Source: Candidatus Woesearchaeota archaeon (GTDB taxonomy: Archaea; Nanobdellota; Nanobdellia; Woesearchaeales; UBA12501). Taken from it: a DNA stretch of 10,086 nucleotides. Within the stretch, counting starts at the first letter, position 1. Every line of letters begins with the position of its first letter. The position numbers were made by a program, and so were the translations under genes. Positions 1 through 6,430 of the stretch are shown here, piece by piece. The notes under the pieces were generated by a model, which saw nothing but the letters and a program-made list of their open reading frames with translations, was not told the DNA's origin and made no database searches. Location of the stretch: contig JACOVM010000025.1 in assembly GCA_016177345.1 (NCBI GenBank), positions 1-10,086 of the forward strand. The letters are read 5' to 3'.

Positions 1-39
1 TGTGGATTGTGCGAATAAGAAATTAAAGAAAACGAGAGA

Positions 40-77
40 AAAAATAAAAAAAGTAAAAAAGGCTTTTGAAGCCTTTT
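40..77 (-). terminator. Hairpin plus T-tract terminator of the surface-protein gene
   Basis: A perfect 9-bp inverted repeat (57-65 with 69-77, 3-nt loop) begins 8 nt beyond the stop codon at 85. Read on the minus strand it is followed by T runs interrupted only by single A or C bases, down to about position 40. This looks like an intrinsic terminator. Archaeal termination needs mainly the T-tract, so the hairpin may instead stabilise the 3' end. Confidence 0.75.
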
Positions 78-84
78 GTGTCCT

Positions 85-1584
85 TTAATGCTTCTTTCTG
101 AAGAGCACTACTAAGAGCACTACTAGCACAACCAAGAGGATCAGCACGACAGCGCCTAATCCAACAAGGTAGCCGAGCCCAACACTCTCATCATCTACTG
201 GAGTTGTTGGTGTCCTTGGTGTTGGCACAGTAGGTGTGCTAGGCTGCGTTGGCGATGGAACAACAACGACGCGGTCATTGCGCTCCTCGTCTTCATCAGC
301 ATCACGAGCGTTTCTTGTTTCCCTGTTGTCTGCATCACTATCAAACTCTTCATCACAGTCAGGGACGGTAACAGTGCTCTGCCGAATGTCGCTGAGCTTG
401 TTATTGTCGTAGAAGGTTCTGACTTCTACTTCGTATACGCCTGGCTTTGCATCTTCTGGCACTGTGAAGGTTAGTGTCTGTGATTCACGGTCATCTTCAC
501 CAACCTCAATCTCTTTTTGGGAGGTGACAATGTTCATTTTTGGAACCTTCACTTCGACAGCTACTTTTTTTTCATCTTTACGTCCAATATTTCTGTACTG
601 GACATCAGTTTGAACAGTCTTAGCCCCAGTGCAGCTTAAGACACTTGGTGTTACGATAACGTCACTGATCGGCAAATCATGGTTTTCTCTGGTGATTTCA
701 AGATCTACTGTCCATCGCTCGCCCATCCATGCGCCATTTTCATCCTGTCCTTGGACTTCAATAGTCATGTCAACGGTGCCATGGTTGGCTTTCTCATCAA
801 TTTCAAAGGTGATAGTTTCTTCGTCAGTGTCATCTGGACTGATGCTTCCAAGGGTCTCACGCTCGTTCGTGCGAGCATCCCTATCTTTTATTTCAATTCT
901 TATTTTCACGTCATCAATCTCAAGGTCTTCTTCATCACTGTCAGAATATTCATTTTCAATTGTAATCCTTGCTTCAACAATATCACCTGGTTTTACGTCT
1001 TTTACGTTATCCCCATCATCAGCGCTTTCACAATTATTTTGGAAGCAGATGTCTACATCATCAAGGCGAAGCATGTTAATAGCTTGCATATTGACTGGGG
1101 TAAGCTCTGTTTCAACAGCAGCTCCGGTAGAATCTGTTCCTCGTACTTTGAGATTTGCAACGAGCTGTGCTGCTGGCTTGAGTGTTTCTCGGTTTACCGC
1201 ATCAAGGTCTTTTGGAATTCTTCCTTCAATGGTTACAGTAACTTGCTCACCAGCGGCTAGACTTCCTGATGCAGGAAGGTTAGTGAATCTGAATTGATAA
1301 GCTTCATCTCCAGTTCGTGGAACTACTTCTGAGACAACAGGAAGAAGGTTCGTTATTGTTGTTGTCCCATTGTTCTGGAGCGTAAAGGTTGTCCTTGCAA
1401 AAACATTTCTTGCTGTCGGAGAATCTTCAGCATCAGCTCTTGGATTACTCCTTGGCTGAGTCTCTGAGCCGATCTTAATACTATCCTCAACAATGGTGAG
1501 GCTTGCTGCAACAAGTGATGTCAATACGATTGATACTAGCACTGCTGCCAGAAGAATTACTCCAATTCGTCTCTGTGCGTTCAT
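85..1584 (-). CDS. Secreted/surface protein with Ig-like beta domains and a C-terminal membrane anchor (COG1361/S-layer-like)
   Basis: 499 aa. Residues 1-28 form a basic n-region (Arg5, Arg6) and a hydrophobic stretch, a signal peptide or anchor. Residues about 59-410 look like three consecutive beta-sandwich modules (about 59-165, 170-300, 303-410). They carry phrases typical of NEW3/COG1361-type archaeal surface domains, such as FTLQNNGT near 67-74 and PGVYEVEVRTFYD at 381-393. Four cysteines (C180/C185 and C318/C410) could form disulfides, which suits an exterior location. A very acidic/Arg-rich segment (411-440) and a Pro/Thr stalk (443-463) lead to a C-terminal transmembrane helix (about 468-495) ending in RKKH, the expected positive-inside stop. 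The ATG at 1584 lies about 22 nt from a TATA box, and a terminator follows the stop. The role is inferred: cell-envelope structure or adhesion. A transport accessory protein is possible. Confidence 0.72.
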   Translation of the reverse strand: MNAQRRIGVILLAAVLVSIVLTSLVAASLTIVEDSIKIGSETQPRSNPRADAEDSPTARNVFARTTFTLQNNGTTTITNLLPVVSEVVPRTGDEAYQFRFTNLPASGSLAAGEQVTVTIEGRIPKDLDAVNRETLKPAAQLVANLKVRGTDSTGAAVETELTPVNMQAINMLRLDDVDICFQNNCESADDGDNVKDVKPGDIVEARITIENEYSDSDEEDLEIDDVKIRIEIKDRDARTNERETLGSISPDDTDEETITFEIDEKANHGTVDMTIEVQGQDENGAWMGERWTVDLEITRENHDLPISDVIVTPSVLSCTGAKTVQTDVQYRNIGRKDEKKVAVEVKVPKMNIVTSQKEIEVGEDDRESQTLTFTVPEDAKPGVYEVEVRTFYDNNKLSDIRQSTVTVPDCDEEFDSDADNRETRNARDADEDEERNDRVVVVPSPTQPSTPTVPTPRTPTTPVDDESVGLGYLVGLGAVVLILLVVLVVLLVVLFRKKH

Positions 1585-1602
1585 GGAATCATACCCCCAA
1601 TT

Positions 1603-1610
1603 CTATAAAT
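1603..1610 (-). promoter_or_regulatory. TATA box of the surface-protein gene
   Basis: ATTTATAG on the minus strand, centred about 22 nt before the ATG at 1584. This predicts a leaderless or nearly leaderless mRNA. A second TATA-like CTTAAATATG (1633-1642) lies further upstream and overlaps a small palindrome. Confidence 0.5.
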
Positions 1611-1639
1611 TTTCTATTGAGGAGTAGTACAACATATTT

Positions 1640-1655
1640 AAGTATTTGTATACTT
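1640..1655. repeat. Small palindrome upstream of the surface-protein promoter
   Basis: AAGTAT-TTGT-ATACTT is a 6-bp perfect inverted repeat with a 4-nt centre, about 30 bp upstream of the TATA box of the surface-protein gene. It could bind a dimeric regulator. It is AT-rich and short, so chance is a serious alternative. Confidence 0.3.
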
Positions 1656-1767
1656 GAGACTATACATTTTCATGAGATATGCCTTAAGACAGGCTATTGT
1701 CCCAGTTTAGGGGAGAAAAAGACGAACTCATTCAGTGGCGTTTAGACCTGTACTGATGCGCTTTAAT

Positions 1768-2283
1768 TTACTTTGGCGGCCCTGAATAGAAGTATTTTTC
1801 AATAGAAATATCGCCTGGCTGCCAGCCACCAACACGTGGATTTTGTTTTGTCTCCTCTGTCTTGAGTGTTGTCTGCGGCTTTTCTTTCTCCTTCTCCAAG
1901 TATGTCTTTTGAGGAGCTGTCTTGAGCCTGCCGATCTCATCTGCCATCAGCTTCATTTGTTCCTGAAGCTCAACAATCGCAAGCCGATGCTTTTCTAGCT
2001 GAGTCGTTGTTTTACTAAGTTGCAGTTTCAGCTCTGTGCTTTGTTCTTGCTGAAGGAAAGGGGGGACTGTAGAAGCTGAAGAGCTCATTGAGACGGTATG
2101 GCTTTCTTGTGGTTCTTGTGCAGGCTTACCAGCAATCTGCCGTTGAATATCTGAAAGGTCTTTCTTTTTGTTCAGGTAAGAATCAGCTAAGCGAAGCGCC
2201 TCCTCTTTGTCAGATGCCATGCCATGCTGAAGAAGCTCTTGGGCAAGCTTGCCCACCCTCTGCACCATATCAACATCCATCAT
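1768..2283 (-). CDS. Helical/coiled-coil protein of unknown function with a C-terminal W/Y motif
   Basis: 171 aa, no signal peptide or membrane segment, so cytoplasmic. Three parts are visible. Residues 1-52 are a helical head (VGKLAQELLQHGMASDKEEALRLADSYL, shown here only as the span about 10-37). Residues about 53-80 are a Ser/Pro/Gln-rich linker. Residues 82-123 form a coiled coil with leucine/isoleucine heptads. After a Lys/Glu/Thr-rich stretch (125-148) comes a distinct aromatic tail, NPRVGGWQPGDISIEKYFYS at 148-167, then GPPK. I do not recognise a named family. The compact tail looks like a docking motif, which is inference. The start is the first of two adjacent ATGs, 28 nt from a TATA-like element. 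It is divergent from the antiporter gene. Confidence 0.72.
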   Translation of the reverse strand: MMDVDMVQRVGKLAQELLQHGMASDKEEALRLADSYLNKKKDLSDIQRQIAGKPAQEPQESHTVSMSSSASTVPPFLQQEQSTELKLQLSKTTTQLEKHRLAIVELQEQMKLMADEIGRLKTAPQKTYLEKEKEKPQTTLKTEETKQNPRVGGWQPGDISIEKYFYSGPPK

Positions 2284-2306
2284 GGTAAGAAGAGGACAAC
2301 TCTCTT

Positions 2307-2315
2307 TTTTTAAAG
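2307..2315 (-). promoter_or_regulatory. TATA box of the coiled-coil protein gene
   Basis: CTTTAAAAA on the minus strand, centred about 28 nt before the ATG at 2283. The spacing predicts a leaderless transcript. Confidence 0.45.
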
Positions 2316-2425
2316 ATTGTTGTAGCCAACTATGGAGGTTGAAGAGTGGGGGTTGGGATGTTTGGGGTTGTAGCTGTCATTCGTCTGTTTTCCCAGCTCC
2401 AAATTCTTACCTATTGGTTTAGCAT

Positions 2426-2435
2426 AACATTTAAG
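2426..2435 (+). promoter_or_regulatory. TATA-like element of the antiporter gene
   Basis: AACATTTAAG lies 39-48 nt before the ATG at 2474, so transcription would start near 2456-2460 with a short leader. The leader contains GAGGTG (2464-2469), 4 nt before the ATG and the most plausible Shine-Dalgarno-like site in the window. The same 13-bp string TAACATTTAAGAA recurs at 7432-7444 before another plus-strand gene. The 190-bp region 2284-2473 otherwise holds a G-rich patch near 2348-2367 and no gene. Confidence 0.4.
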
Positions 2436-2473
2436 AATCCCCCTCCTTATTATTCTTCAAGAAGAGGTGTTGC

Positions 2474-4189
2474 ATGATTGAGTCTTTTGTAGAGATCAGT
2501 TTCATCATCATCATTACTGTTCTCCTCTCTGGACTCATGAGGCTTCTGCGGCAGCCACTTATTATAGGGTATATTCTTGCAGGAATCATCGTGAGTTCTC
2601 ATGGATTAAACATCGTTGATAAGGTTGACTCGTTATCCACGTTTGCCAGCCTCGGCGTTGCGCTCCTCTTGTTCATGGTTGGCCTCAACCTGAATCCTCA
2701 AGTTATTCGAAATGTTGGAAAGGGAGCGCTTATTCTTGGTCTTGCCCAGGTTGTGCTGACAGCCCTTATTAGTGCCGGGATTGCGCTCTTTCTTGGATTT
2801 GGGATGATTCCTTCGCTCTATATCGCAGTAGCATTAACGTTCAGCAGCACTATTATCATTATGAAGCTTCTGTCGGACAAGGGTGATCTTGATACGCTGT
2901 ATGGCCAGATTTCTGTTGGTTTTCTTCTTGTCCAGGATCTTGTCGCGATCATTCTTCTCATGCTTGTTCCTTCTGTTTCGCAGGGGGGTGTAAGCTTTGG
3001 CAGCTATGCCTTGAACATGATCGTCATTGGCTTAGGCCTCCTGGTAGTGCTCTTGCTGATCAGCTTGTATATTCTTCCCCATCTTGGCAGGGTGGTTGCG
3101 CGGTCTCAGGAGCTTCTCTTGTTGGCATCTCTTGGCTGGTGCTTCTTGGCTGCCGTAGTCTTTTATTCCCTTGGATTTTCCTTAGAAATTGGCGCTCTTG
3201 TCGCAGGAATAACTCTGTCTACCTCTCCATATAAATCAGAGATCAGCTCAAAGCTCAAGCCGTTACGTGATTTTTTCCTCTTCCTCTTCTTTATCATGTT
3301 GGGCACACAAATGACGTTTACCAATATAAGCACGCATGCCACATCACTGATTGTGTTTTCACTCCTTGTTCTTTTAGGCAAGCCAATTATTATCTTTATT
3401 ATTATGGGAATGCTTCATTATACCAAGCGCACGAGCTTTCTCACTGGTATGATCAGCGCCCAAATTAGTGAGTTTTCATTGATTCTTGTCGCTCTTGGCG
3501 TTCAGCTCGGCCAGCTTTCTTCTGAGATATCCTCATTGGTTACTCTTATCGGGATTATTAGCATTGCTGGATCAACGTATTTTATCCTTCATGCTGAAAA
3601 ATTGTATGCCATTTTTTCTCCATTGCTTTCAGTGTTTGAGCGTTCTGGAAAAAAGATAGAAGACCATGGCCACATGTCTGATAAGCCTGCTGACATCATT
3701 TTATTTGGGTATAACAGGATAGGCTATGATCTTCTTACCGCATTTCGAAAATTAAAAAAAAGTGCGATGGTTGTTGATTATAACCCGGATATTACCACAA
3801 AGCTATCGAAAGAGGGGATTCATTGTAAGTATGGGGATGCGAGTGATATCGAGCTTCTTGATTGCCTTCAGCTGGGCGAGGTAAAAATGGTTGTTTCAAC
3901 CATTCCTGATGTTGAAACAAATATCATCCTCATCAATAAGGTTCGTCAGGCGAACAAAAATGCAATTATCCTTGTTGTTTCCCATCAGATTGAGGACGCT
4001 ATGAAATTGTATGAGATTGGTGCAACCTATGTTGTTATGCCTCACTTCCTTGGGGGAAAACATACTGCAACTCTTATCGAAGAGTATGGCTTTGATCTTC
4101 AAAAATTTCTCAAAGAAAAAATTGTTCATGTGCAGCATTTGCGGCATCGAAAGGCGCTGGGGCATCGCCATCCTATCTATGAGCGGTAA
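2474..4189 (+). CDS. CPA2/Kef-type monovalent cation:proton antiporter with RCK (TrkA-N) domain
   Basis: 571 aa, a full-length fusion of a Na_H_Exchanger-type transporter and a nucleotide-sensing RCK domain. It should exchange K+ or Na+ for H+ across the cell membrane. Residues about 5-385 are a chain of hydrophobic helices (roughly 12-13). They carry family signatures: RQPLIIGYILAG (26-37), the STIIIMKLLS region (125-134), and the pore motif VQDLVAI (153-159) with Asp155 as the expected ion/proton-binding acid. Residues about 405-535 form a Rossmann-like RCK domain: nucleotide loop GYNRIG (412-417), acidic Asp435 after beta-2, and GDAS (454-457). The middle glycine of the usual GxGxxG is Asn here. 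No TrkA-C domain follows. The protein ends in a His/Arg-rich tail (His552, 555, 558, 564, 566). ATG 2474 follows GAGGTG. Ion specificity cannot be read from the sequence. Confidence 0.92.
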   Translation: MIESFVEISFIIIITVLLSGLMRLLRQPLIIGYILAGIIVSSHGLNIVDKVDSLSTFASLGVALLLFMVGLNLNPQVIRNVGKGALILGLAQVVLTALISAGIALFLGFGMIPSLYIAVALTFSSTIIIMKLLSDKGDLDTLYGQISVGFLLVQDLVAIILLMLVPSVSQGGVSFGSYALNMIVIGLGLLVVLLLISLYILPHLGRVVARSQELLLLASLGWCFLAAVVFYSLGFSLEIGALVAGITLSTSPYKSEISSKLKPLRDFFLFLFFIMLGTQMTFTNISTHATSLIVFSLLVLLGKPIIIFIIMGMLHYTKRTSFLTGMISAQISEFSLILVALGVQLGQLSSEISSLVTLIGIISIAGSTYFILHAEKLYAIFSPLLSVFERSGKKIEDHGHMSDKPADIILFGYNRIGYDLLTAFRKLKKSAMVVDYNPDITTKLSKEGIHCKYGDASDIELLDCLQLGEVKMVVSTIPDVETNIILINKVRQANKNAIILVVSHQIEDAMKLYEIGATYVVMPHFLGGKHTATLIEEYGFDLQKFLKEKIVHVQHLRHRKALGHRHPIYER

Positions 4190-4271
4190 GTTAGGGATGG
4201 ACACTGGATAAATTACAGATAATGAAGAGCACTACATAAAAAATAGGATTGAAGAAGCATTCTAATCATAA

Positions 4272-4436
4272 CTATTTCTTAATCGGTTTCTTGCCTTTAT
4301 GTTTATCATGCATGTGCTGCTCAAGAGCCTTGACGTGCTTGTGGCAGAATTTGCATTTTCCTTCTGTTGTTGGCTTTACGTATTTGGGCTGCTCATGCCA
4401 GTTTTTATTGGTCACAAAATCTCTCTTTTTCGTCAT
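4272..4436 (-). CDS. Small C2H2-like zinc-finger protein (54 aa)
   Basis: This short ORF reads from the ATG at 4436 to TAG at 4272. It has a basic, Lys-rich composition and one finger-like motif, CKFCHKHVKALEQHMHDKH (residues 28-46). The likely zinc ligands are Cys28, Cys31 and two of His41, His43 and His46. The spacing (C-x2-C-x9-H-x4-H or C-x2-C-x11-H-x2-H) is close to a classic C2H2 finger. Support for a real gene: a TATA box 22-31 nt upstream (4458-4467), an in-frame stop just upstream so that ATG 4436 is the only start, a T6 tract shortly after the stop (4238-4243), and a divergent neighbour. Nucleic-acid binding is inferred from family knowledge. A protein-binding zinc knuckle is possible. 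Confidence 0.72.
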   Translation of the reverse strand: MTKKRDFVTNKNWHEQPKYVKPTTEGKCKFCHKHVKALEQHMHDKHKGKKPIKK

Positions 4437-4457
4437 GCTATTTTTGGTGTTGTTTGT

Positions 4458-4467
4458 CTTTATATGT
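4458..4467 (-). promoter_or_regulatory. TATA box of the zinc-finger gene
   Basis: ACATATAAAG on the minus strand, centred 27 nt before ATG 4436. This is a good archaeal TATA match at leaderless spacing. Confidence 0.6.
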
Positions 4468-4470
4468 TTT

Positions 4471-4483
4471 GCTGATGATCAGC
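4471..4483. promoter_or_regulatory. Palindrome between divergent promoters (candidate operator)
   Basis: GCTGAT-G-ATCAGC is a perfect 6-bp inverted repeat around one base. It lies 4 nt from the zinc-finger TATA box and 15 nt from the TPR-gene TATA box, where a factor could affect both promoters. The operator role is inferred from position. Confidence 0.4.
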
Positions 4484-4497
4484 GTTATTGAAAAGTC

Positions 4498-4507
4498 TTT
4501 TATATAA
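4498..4507 (+). promoter_or_regulatory. TATA box of the TPR-protein gene
   Basis: TTTTATATAA, centred about 24 nt before ATG 4527. It falls inside the longer reading frame that would open at TTG 4488. This rules out that upstream start and supports ATG 4527. Confidence 0.62.
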
Positions 4508-4526
4508 CCTTAATTTCCCTATTGCC

Positions 4527-5636
4527 ATGGCTTTAACTGCTTCAACTATATCATTGGAAGAGCGTCTTACCCATGCGCAGGATCTCGAATTTCAGGGTAA
4601 GTTCGTTGAAGCAGAGGCTATTCTTACAGAGCTCATTGATACTGCTGGTGAGGCTCGTGCAGACACGCCATACGAAGGATTTCAGCGCTCTGTTGCGCAC
4701 AATCTTCGCGGCCTTGTTCGGCGGATGCAGGGAAAGCGCCTTGAGGCGATGATGGATTATATTACTGCTGGTTTGGTTGCTGCTTCTTATCGAAAGTCTG
4801 GTGTTCCGACGATTCAAGAGCCCCTGAGTTGGATTAATATTGCTGACTTGTATCGCGGGTTTGGCCAGTTTGATCTTGCTCGCTGTGCCTTAAACACTGC
4901 TAAAGAAACAAATATCTCAGGTGTTGACACAGAGATGGATTATGTGAAGGCAAAGCAGCTCGACCAGTTCGGCCTTGTTCGTGTTGCAGAACAAAAATGG
5001 ACTGCAGCTATTGCCATGTACGAGAGTGCGCTAGAACAGGTATCAACCTACTTTGAGTTTATCGAAGAGGAGCGTGAAGAAGGGGCTAATGATGAAGATA
5101 TTGAGGATATGCTTTCTGACTTGCAAATGTCTCGCCGTGACGTTGTCCGCTTAAAATCAAATATCCTTCAACACCTTGCTATCGCTATCGAATACTCTAA
5201 AAATGAAACAAGGTATGCTGAAGCGCATCAACTCCTTGATGAATCTCTTGAATTGGCAAAGAGTATCGATGACAAAACAGGCATTCTCAATGTGGTTACA
5301 GCGACAGCACGCTTGCGTAATCAGACTGGCCATCATTTGGATGCATTGCAGCTTTATAAGAACGCGCTGGAAGTTGTCGATGGAACTGATTATGCTCGTG
5401 GAAAGGCCACTATCCGTCTCCATTATGCAATAGTCTGCCTTGAGCTTCAGCTTTTAGATCAAGCTGCACCGCTTGTTGATGCATTTTGCAAAGATGTCCA
5501 TAACGGCTCTACAGTACAGGGTGATTATCCACTATACGGGCCGTATGTTGATCGCTTAGCTGCGCTTGCAGAACAGCATCGTATGCCTCAACTTTCAGAC
5601 ATTAAGCAAGTGCAAGAAATAATGAAAGGAAAATAA
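4527..5636 (+). CDS. Tetratricopeptide-repeat (TPR) protein
   Basis: 369 aa from ATG 4527. The frame is open to TTG 4488, but that codon lies upstream of the TATA box, so it should not be transcribed. There is no signal peptide or membrane segment, so it should be a cytoplasmic all-helical scaffold. Repeating helix pairs with TPR-like Ala/Gly/aromatic spacing occur at about 13-46, 55-88, 99-130, 141-175, 211-247, 253-285 and 293-325. The clearest are RGFGQFDLARCALNTA (110-125) and QTGHHLDALQLYKNALEVV (266-284). An acidic helical insert (176-195) separates the two halves. TPR proteins bind partner peptides; no catalytic motif is seen and the partner is unknown. The closest neighbour is the divergent zinc-finger gene, which shares its regulatory region. 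After the stop there are T-rich tracts. Confidence 0.85.
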   Translation: MALTASTISLEERLTHAQDLEFQGKFVEAEAILTELIDTAGEARADTPYEGFQRSVAHNLRGLVRRMQGKRLEAMMDYITAGLVAASYRKSGVPTIQEPLSWINIADLYRGFGQFDLARCALNTAKETNISGVDTEMDYVKAKQLDQFGLVRVAEQKWTAAIAMYESALEQVSTYFEFIEEEREEGANDEDIEDMLSDLQMSRRDVVRLKSNILQHLAIAIEYSKNETRYAEAHQLLDESLELAKSIDDKTGILNVVTATARLRNQTGHHLDALQLYKNALEVVDGTDYARGKATIRLHYAIVCLELQLLDQAAPLVDAFCKDVHNGSTVQGDYPLYGPYVDRLAALAEQHRMPQLSDIKQVQEIMKGK

Positions 5637-5638
5637 TC

Positions 5639-5668
5639 TTTTTAGATTTTTAGAAAACATTTTTTGAT
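5639..5668 (+). terminator. T-tract terminator of the TPR gene
   Basis: Three runs of five or six T (near 5640, 5648 and 5662) start 3 nt after the TAA at 5636, with no strong hairpin. This is the usual archaeal termination signal. It lies in the 65-bp gap before the convergent gene ending at 5702. Confidence 0.5.
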
Positions 5669-5701
5669 ACCCTCTTATTCCATTTTACTTCTTCTATTTC
5701 T

Positions 5702-6367
5702 TCACGCCCCTGTTCCTGTTTGCCGTGCCCGTGCTTCTTTTGCCAATTGAACAACGTGATTAACTTCCTGTTGTGACATTGGCTTTTCTTCGAGCACAGC
5801 TAGAAGGCTTTCTCGATCATAGAACGCGTTAATCGTTCCCTCTGGCCTTCCACTGGTATAGTGGACTCTTTCCCGTTCGAGCCTCGGCCGATAATCGTTC
5901 ATTGCGTCTTTCCCGACAACCACGGTAACATGGATATTCGGATCTTCTTTTCTAAGGTCAGCTGCTGTTTCTAGAAGCTCTGCACCATGAAGGAACCCCT
6001 CAGGATTATCCGGAAGCGTGATAACTATTCGGCCATATCGTCCATGAACCTTGCTCGTATGGTACATCTCTTGGGCTTGTTTTCGTGAGCCGGCAACAAC
6101 AACTTCGTACTTTCCAGATTGTTCAAGCCCATGGGCAAGCCTAGAGATGTCACTGCATCGCTGCTCGAGGTCTTGATGAGAAATATGGAGGTGGGGGATG
6201 TTTCCAACAAGAAGAAGCCGCTCTCGAGGCATCGCTACCTCAGTGCCTGAGTTTGATGCTACTCTCAGTTGTTCAACCCGCTCTAAGAGCTGGTCTGGGT
6301 AGTGTGTATCTACCATGAGATAACCATCTACTATTTCGTATGTACCTCTTTGTGGGGCTTGGTTCAT
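5702..6367 (-). CDS. Receiver-like (pseudo-receiver) protein lacking phosphorylation residues
   Basis: 221 aa from ATG 6367; a TTG 9 nt upstream (6376) is a weaker alternative. Cytoplasmic, with no membrane segment. Residues about 49-194 follow the beta/alpha order of a response-regulator receiver. RLLLVGN (50-56) acts as beta-1. A helix follows, then YEVVVAGSRKQAQEMY (87-102) like the beta-2/alpha-2 'YEVVxAxxGxEAL' pattern. RIVITLP (113-119) serves as beta-3, then GAELLETAADLRKEDPNIHVTVVVG (128-152, span only) matches the alpha-3/beta-4 pattern, and the domain ends at FYDRESLLAVLEE (182-194). The acidic pair after beta-1 is absent. Thr117/Leu118 occupy the phospho-acceptor site (nearest acid Asp120), and the beta-5 lysine is not evident. 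It is probably a non-phosphorylated protein-interaction domain. The family call rests on pattern only. Confidence 0.7.
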   Translation of the reverse strand: MNQAPQRGTYEIVDGYLMVDTHYPDQLLERVEQLRVASNSGTEVAMPRERLLLVGNIPHLHISHQDLEQRCSDISRLAHGLEQSGKYEVVVAGSRKQAQEMYHTSKVHGRYGRIVITLPDNPEGFLHGAELLETAADLRKEDPNIHVTVVVGKDAMNDYRPRLERERVHYTSGRPEGTINAFYDRESLLAVLEEKPMSQQEVNHVVQLAKEARARQTGTGA

Positions 6368-6405
6368 GTTCAGCAATAGGCAAACAAGGAGGTCAAAACA
6401 GAGGG

Positions 6406-6415
6406 TATTTATAAG
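6406..6415 (-). promoter_or_regulatory. TATA box of the pseudo-receiver gene
   Basis: CTTATAAATA on the minus strand is a near-consensus TATA. It sits about 43 nt before ATG 6367, so the mRNA would have a leader of about 18 nt, unlike most genes here. Confidence 0.6.
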
Positions 6416-6430
6416 CTTTTGGCATAGACG

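Noticed and set aside
101..124. Tandem 12-bp repeat AAGAGCACTACT, with a related 12-mer at 4224-4235
   Set aside because: The tandem copy simply encodes a Val/Leu repeat in the C-terminal membrane helix; the distant match is probably chance.
629..1297. Long plus-strand ORFs opposite the surface-protein gene
   Set aside because: Low-complexity Ser/Phe/Ile-rich translations antisense to a clearly coding frame; they lack a promoter and domain features.
1672..1710. 12-codon plus-strand ORF after a TATA-like AACATATTTAAG (1630-1641)
   Set aside because: Too short, with no motif or conserved context visible; the TATA-like string is just as likely to be AT-rich promoter background for the minus-strand gene.
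2346..2370. G-rich patch in the divergent 2284-2473 region, possible G-quadruplex
   Set aside because: Only three runs of three or more G are present, so a standard four-run, three-tetrad quadruplex cannot form; a two-tetrad form is too weak a claim.
2403..2438. 7-bp inverted repeat ATTCTTA/TAAGAAT around the antiporter promoter
   Set aside because: AT-rich arms 22 nt apart; this level of match is expected by chance in such sequence.
4249..4491. Plus-strand 80-residue Cys/Phe/Leu-rich ORF
   Set aside because: It is antisense to the zinc-finger gene and runs through that gene's TATA box; its apparent hydrophobicity is the complement of Lys-rich codons.
4488..4526. N-terminal extension of the TPR protein from TTG 4488
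   Set aside because: The extension contains the TATA box, so it would not be on the mRNA.
6386..6393. Perfect Shine-Dalgarno-like AAGGAGGT on the plus strand
   Set aside because: No plus-strand ORF of any useful length begins downstream; it lies in the leader of a minus-strand gene, where it reads as the complement.
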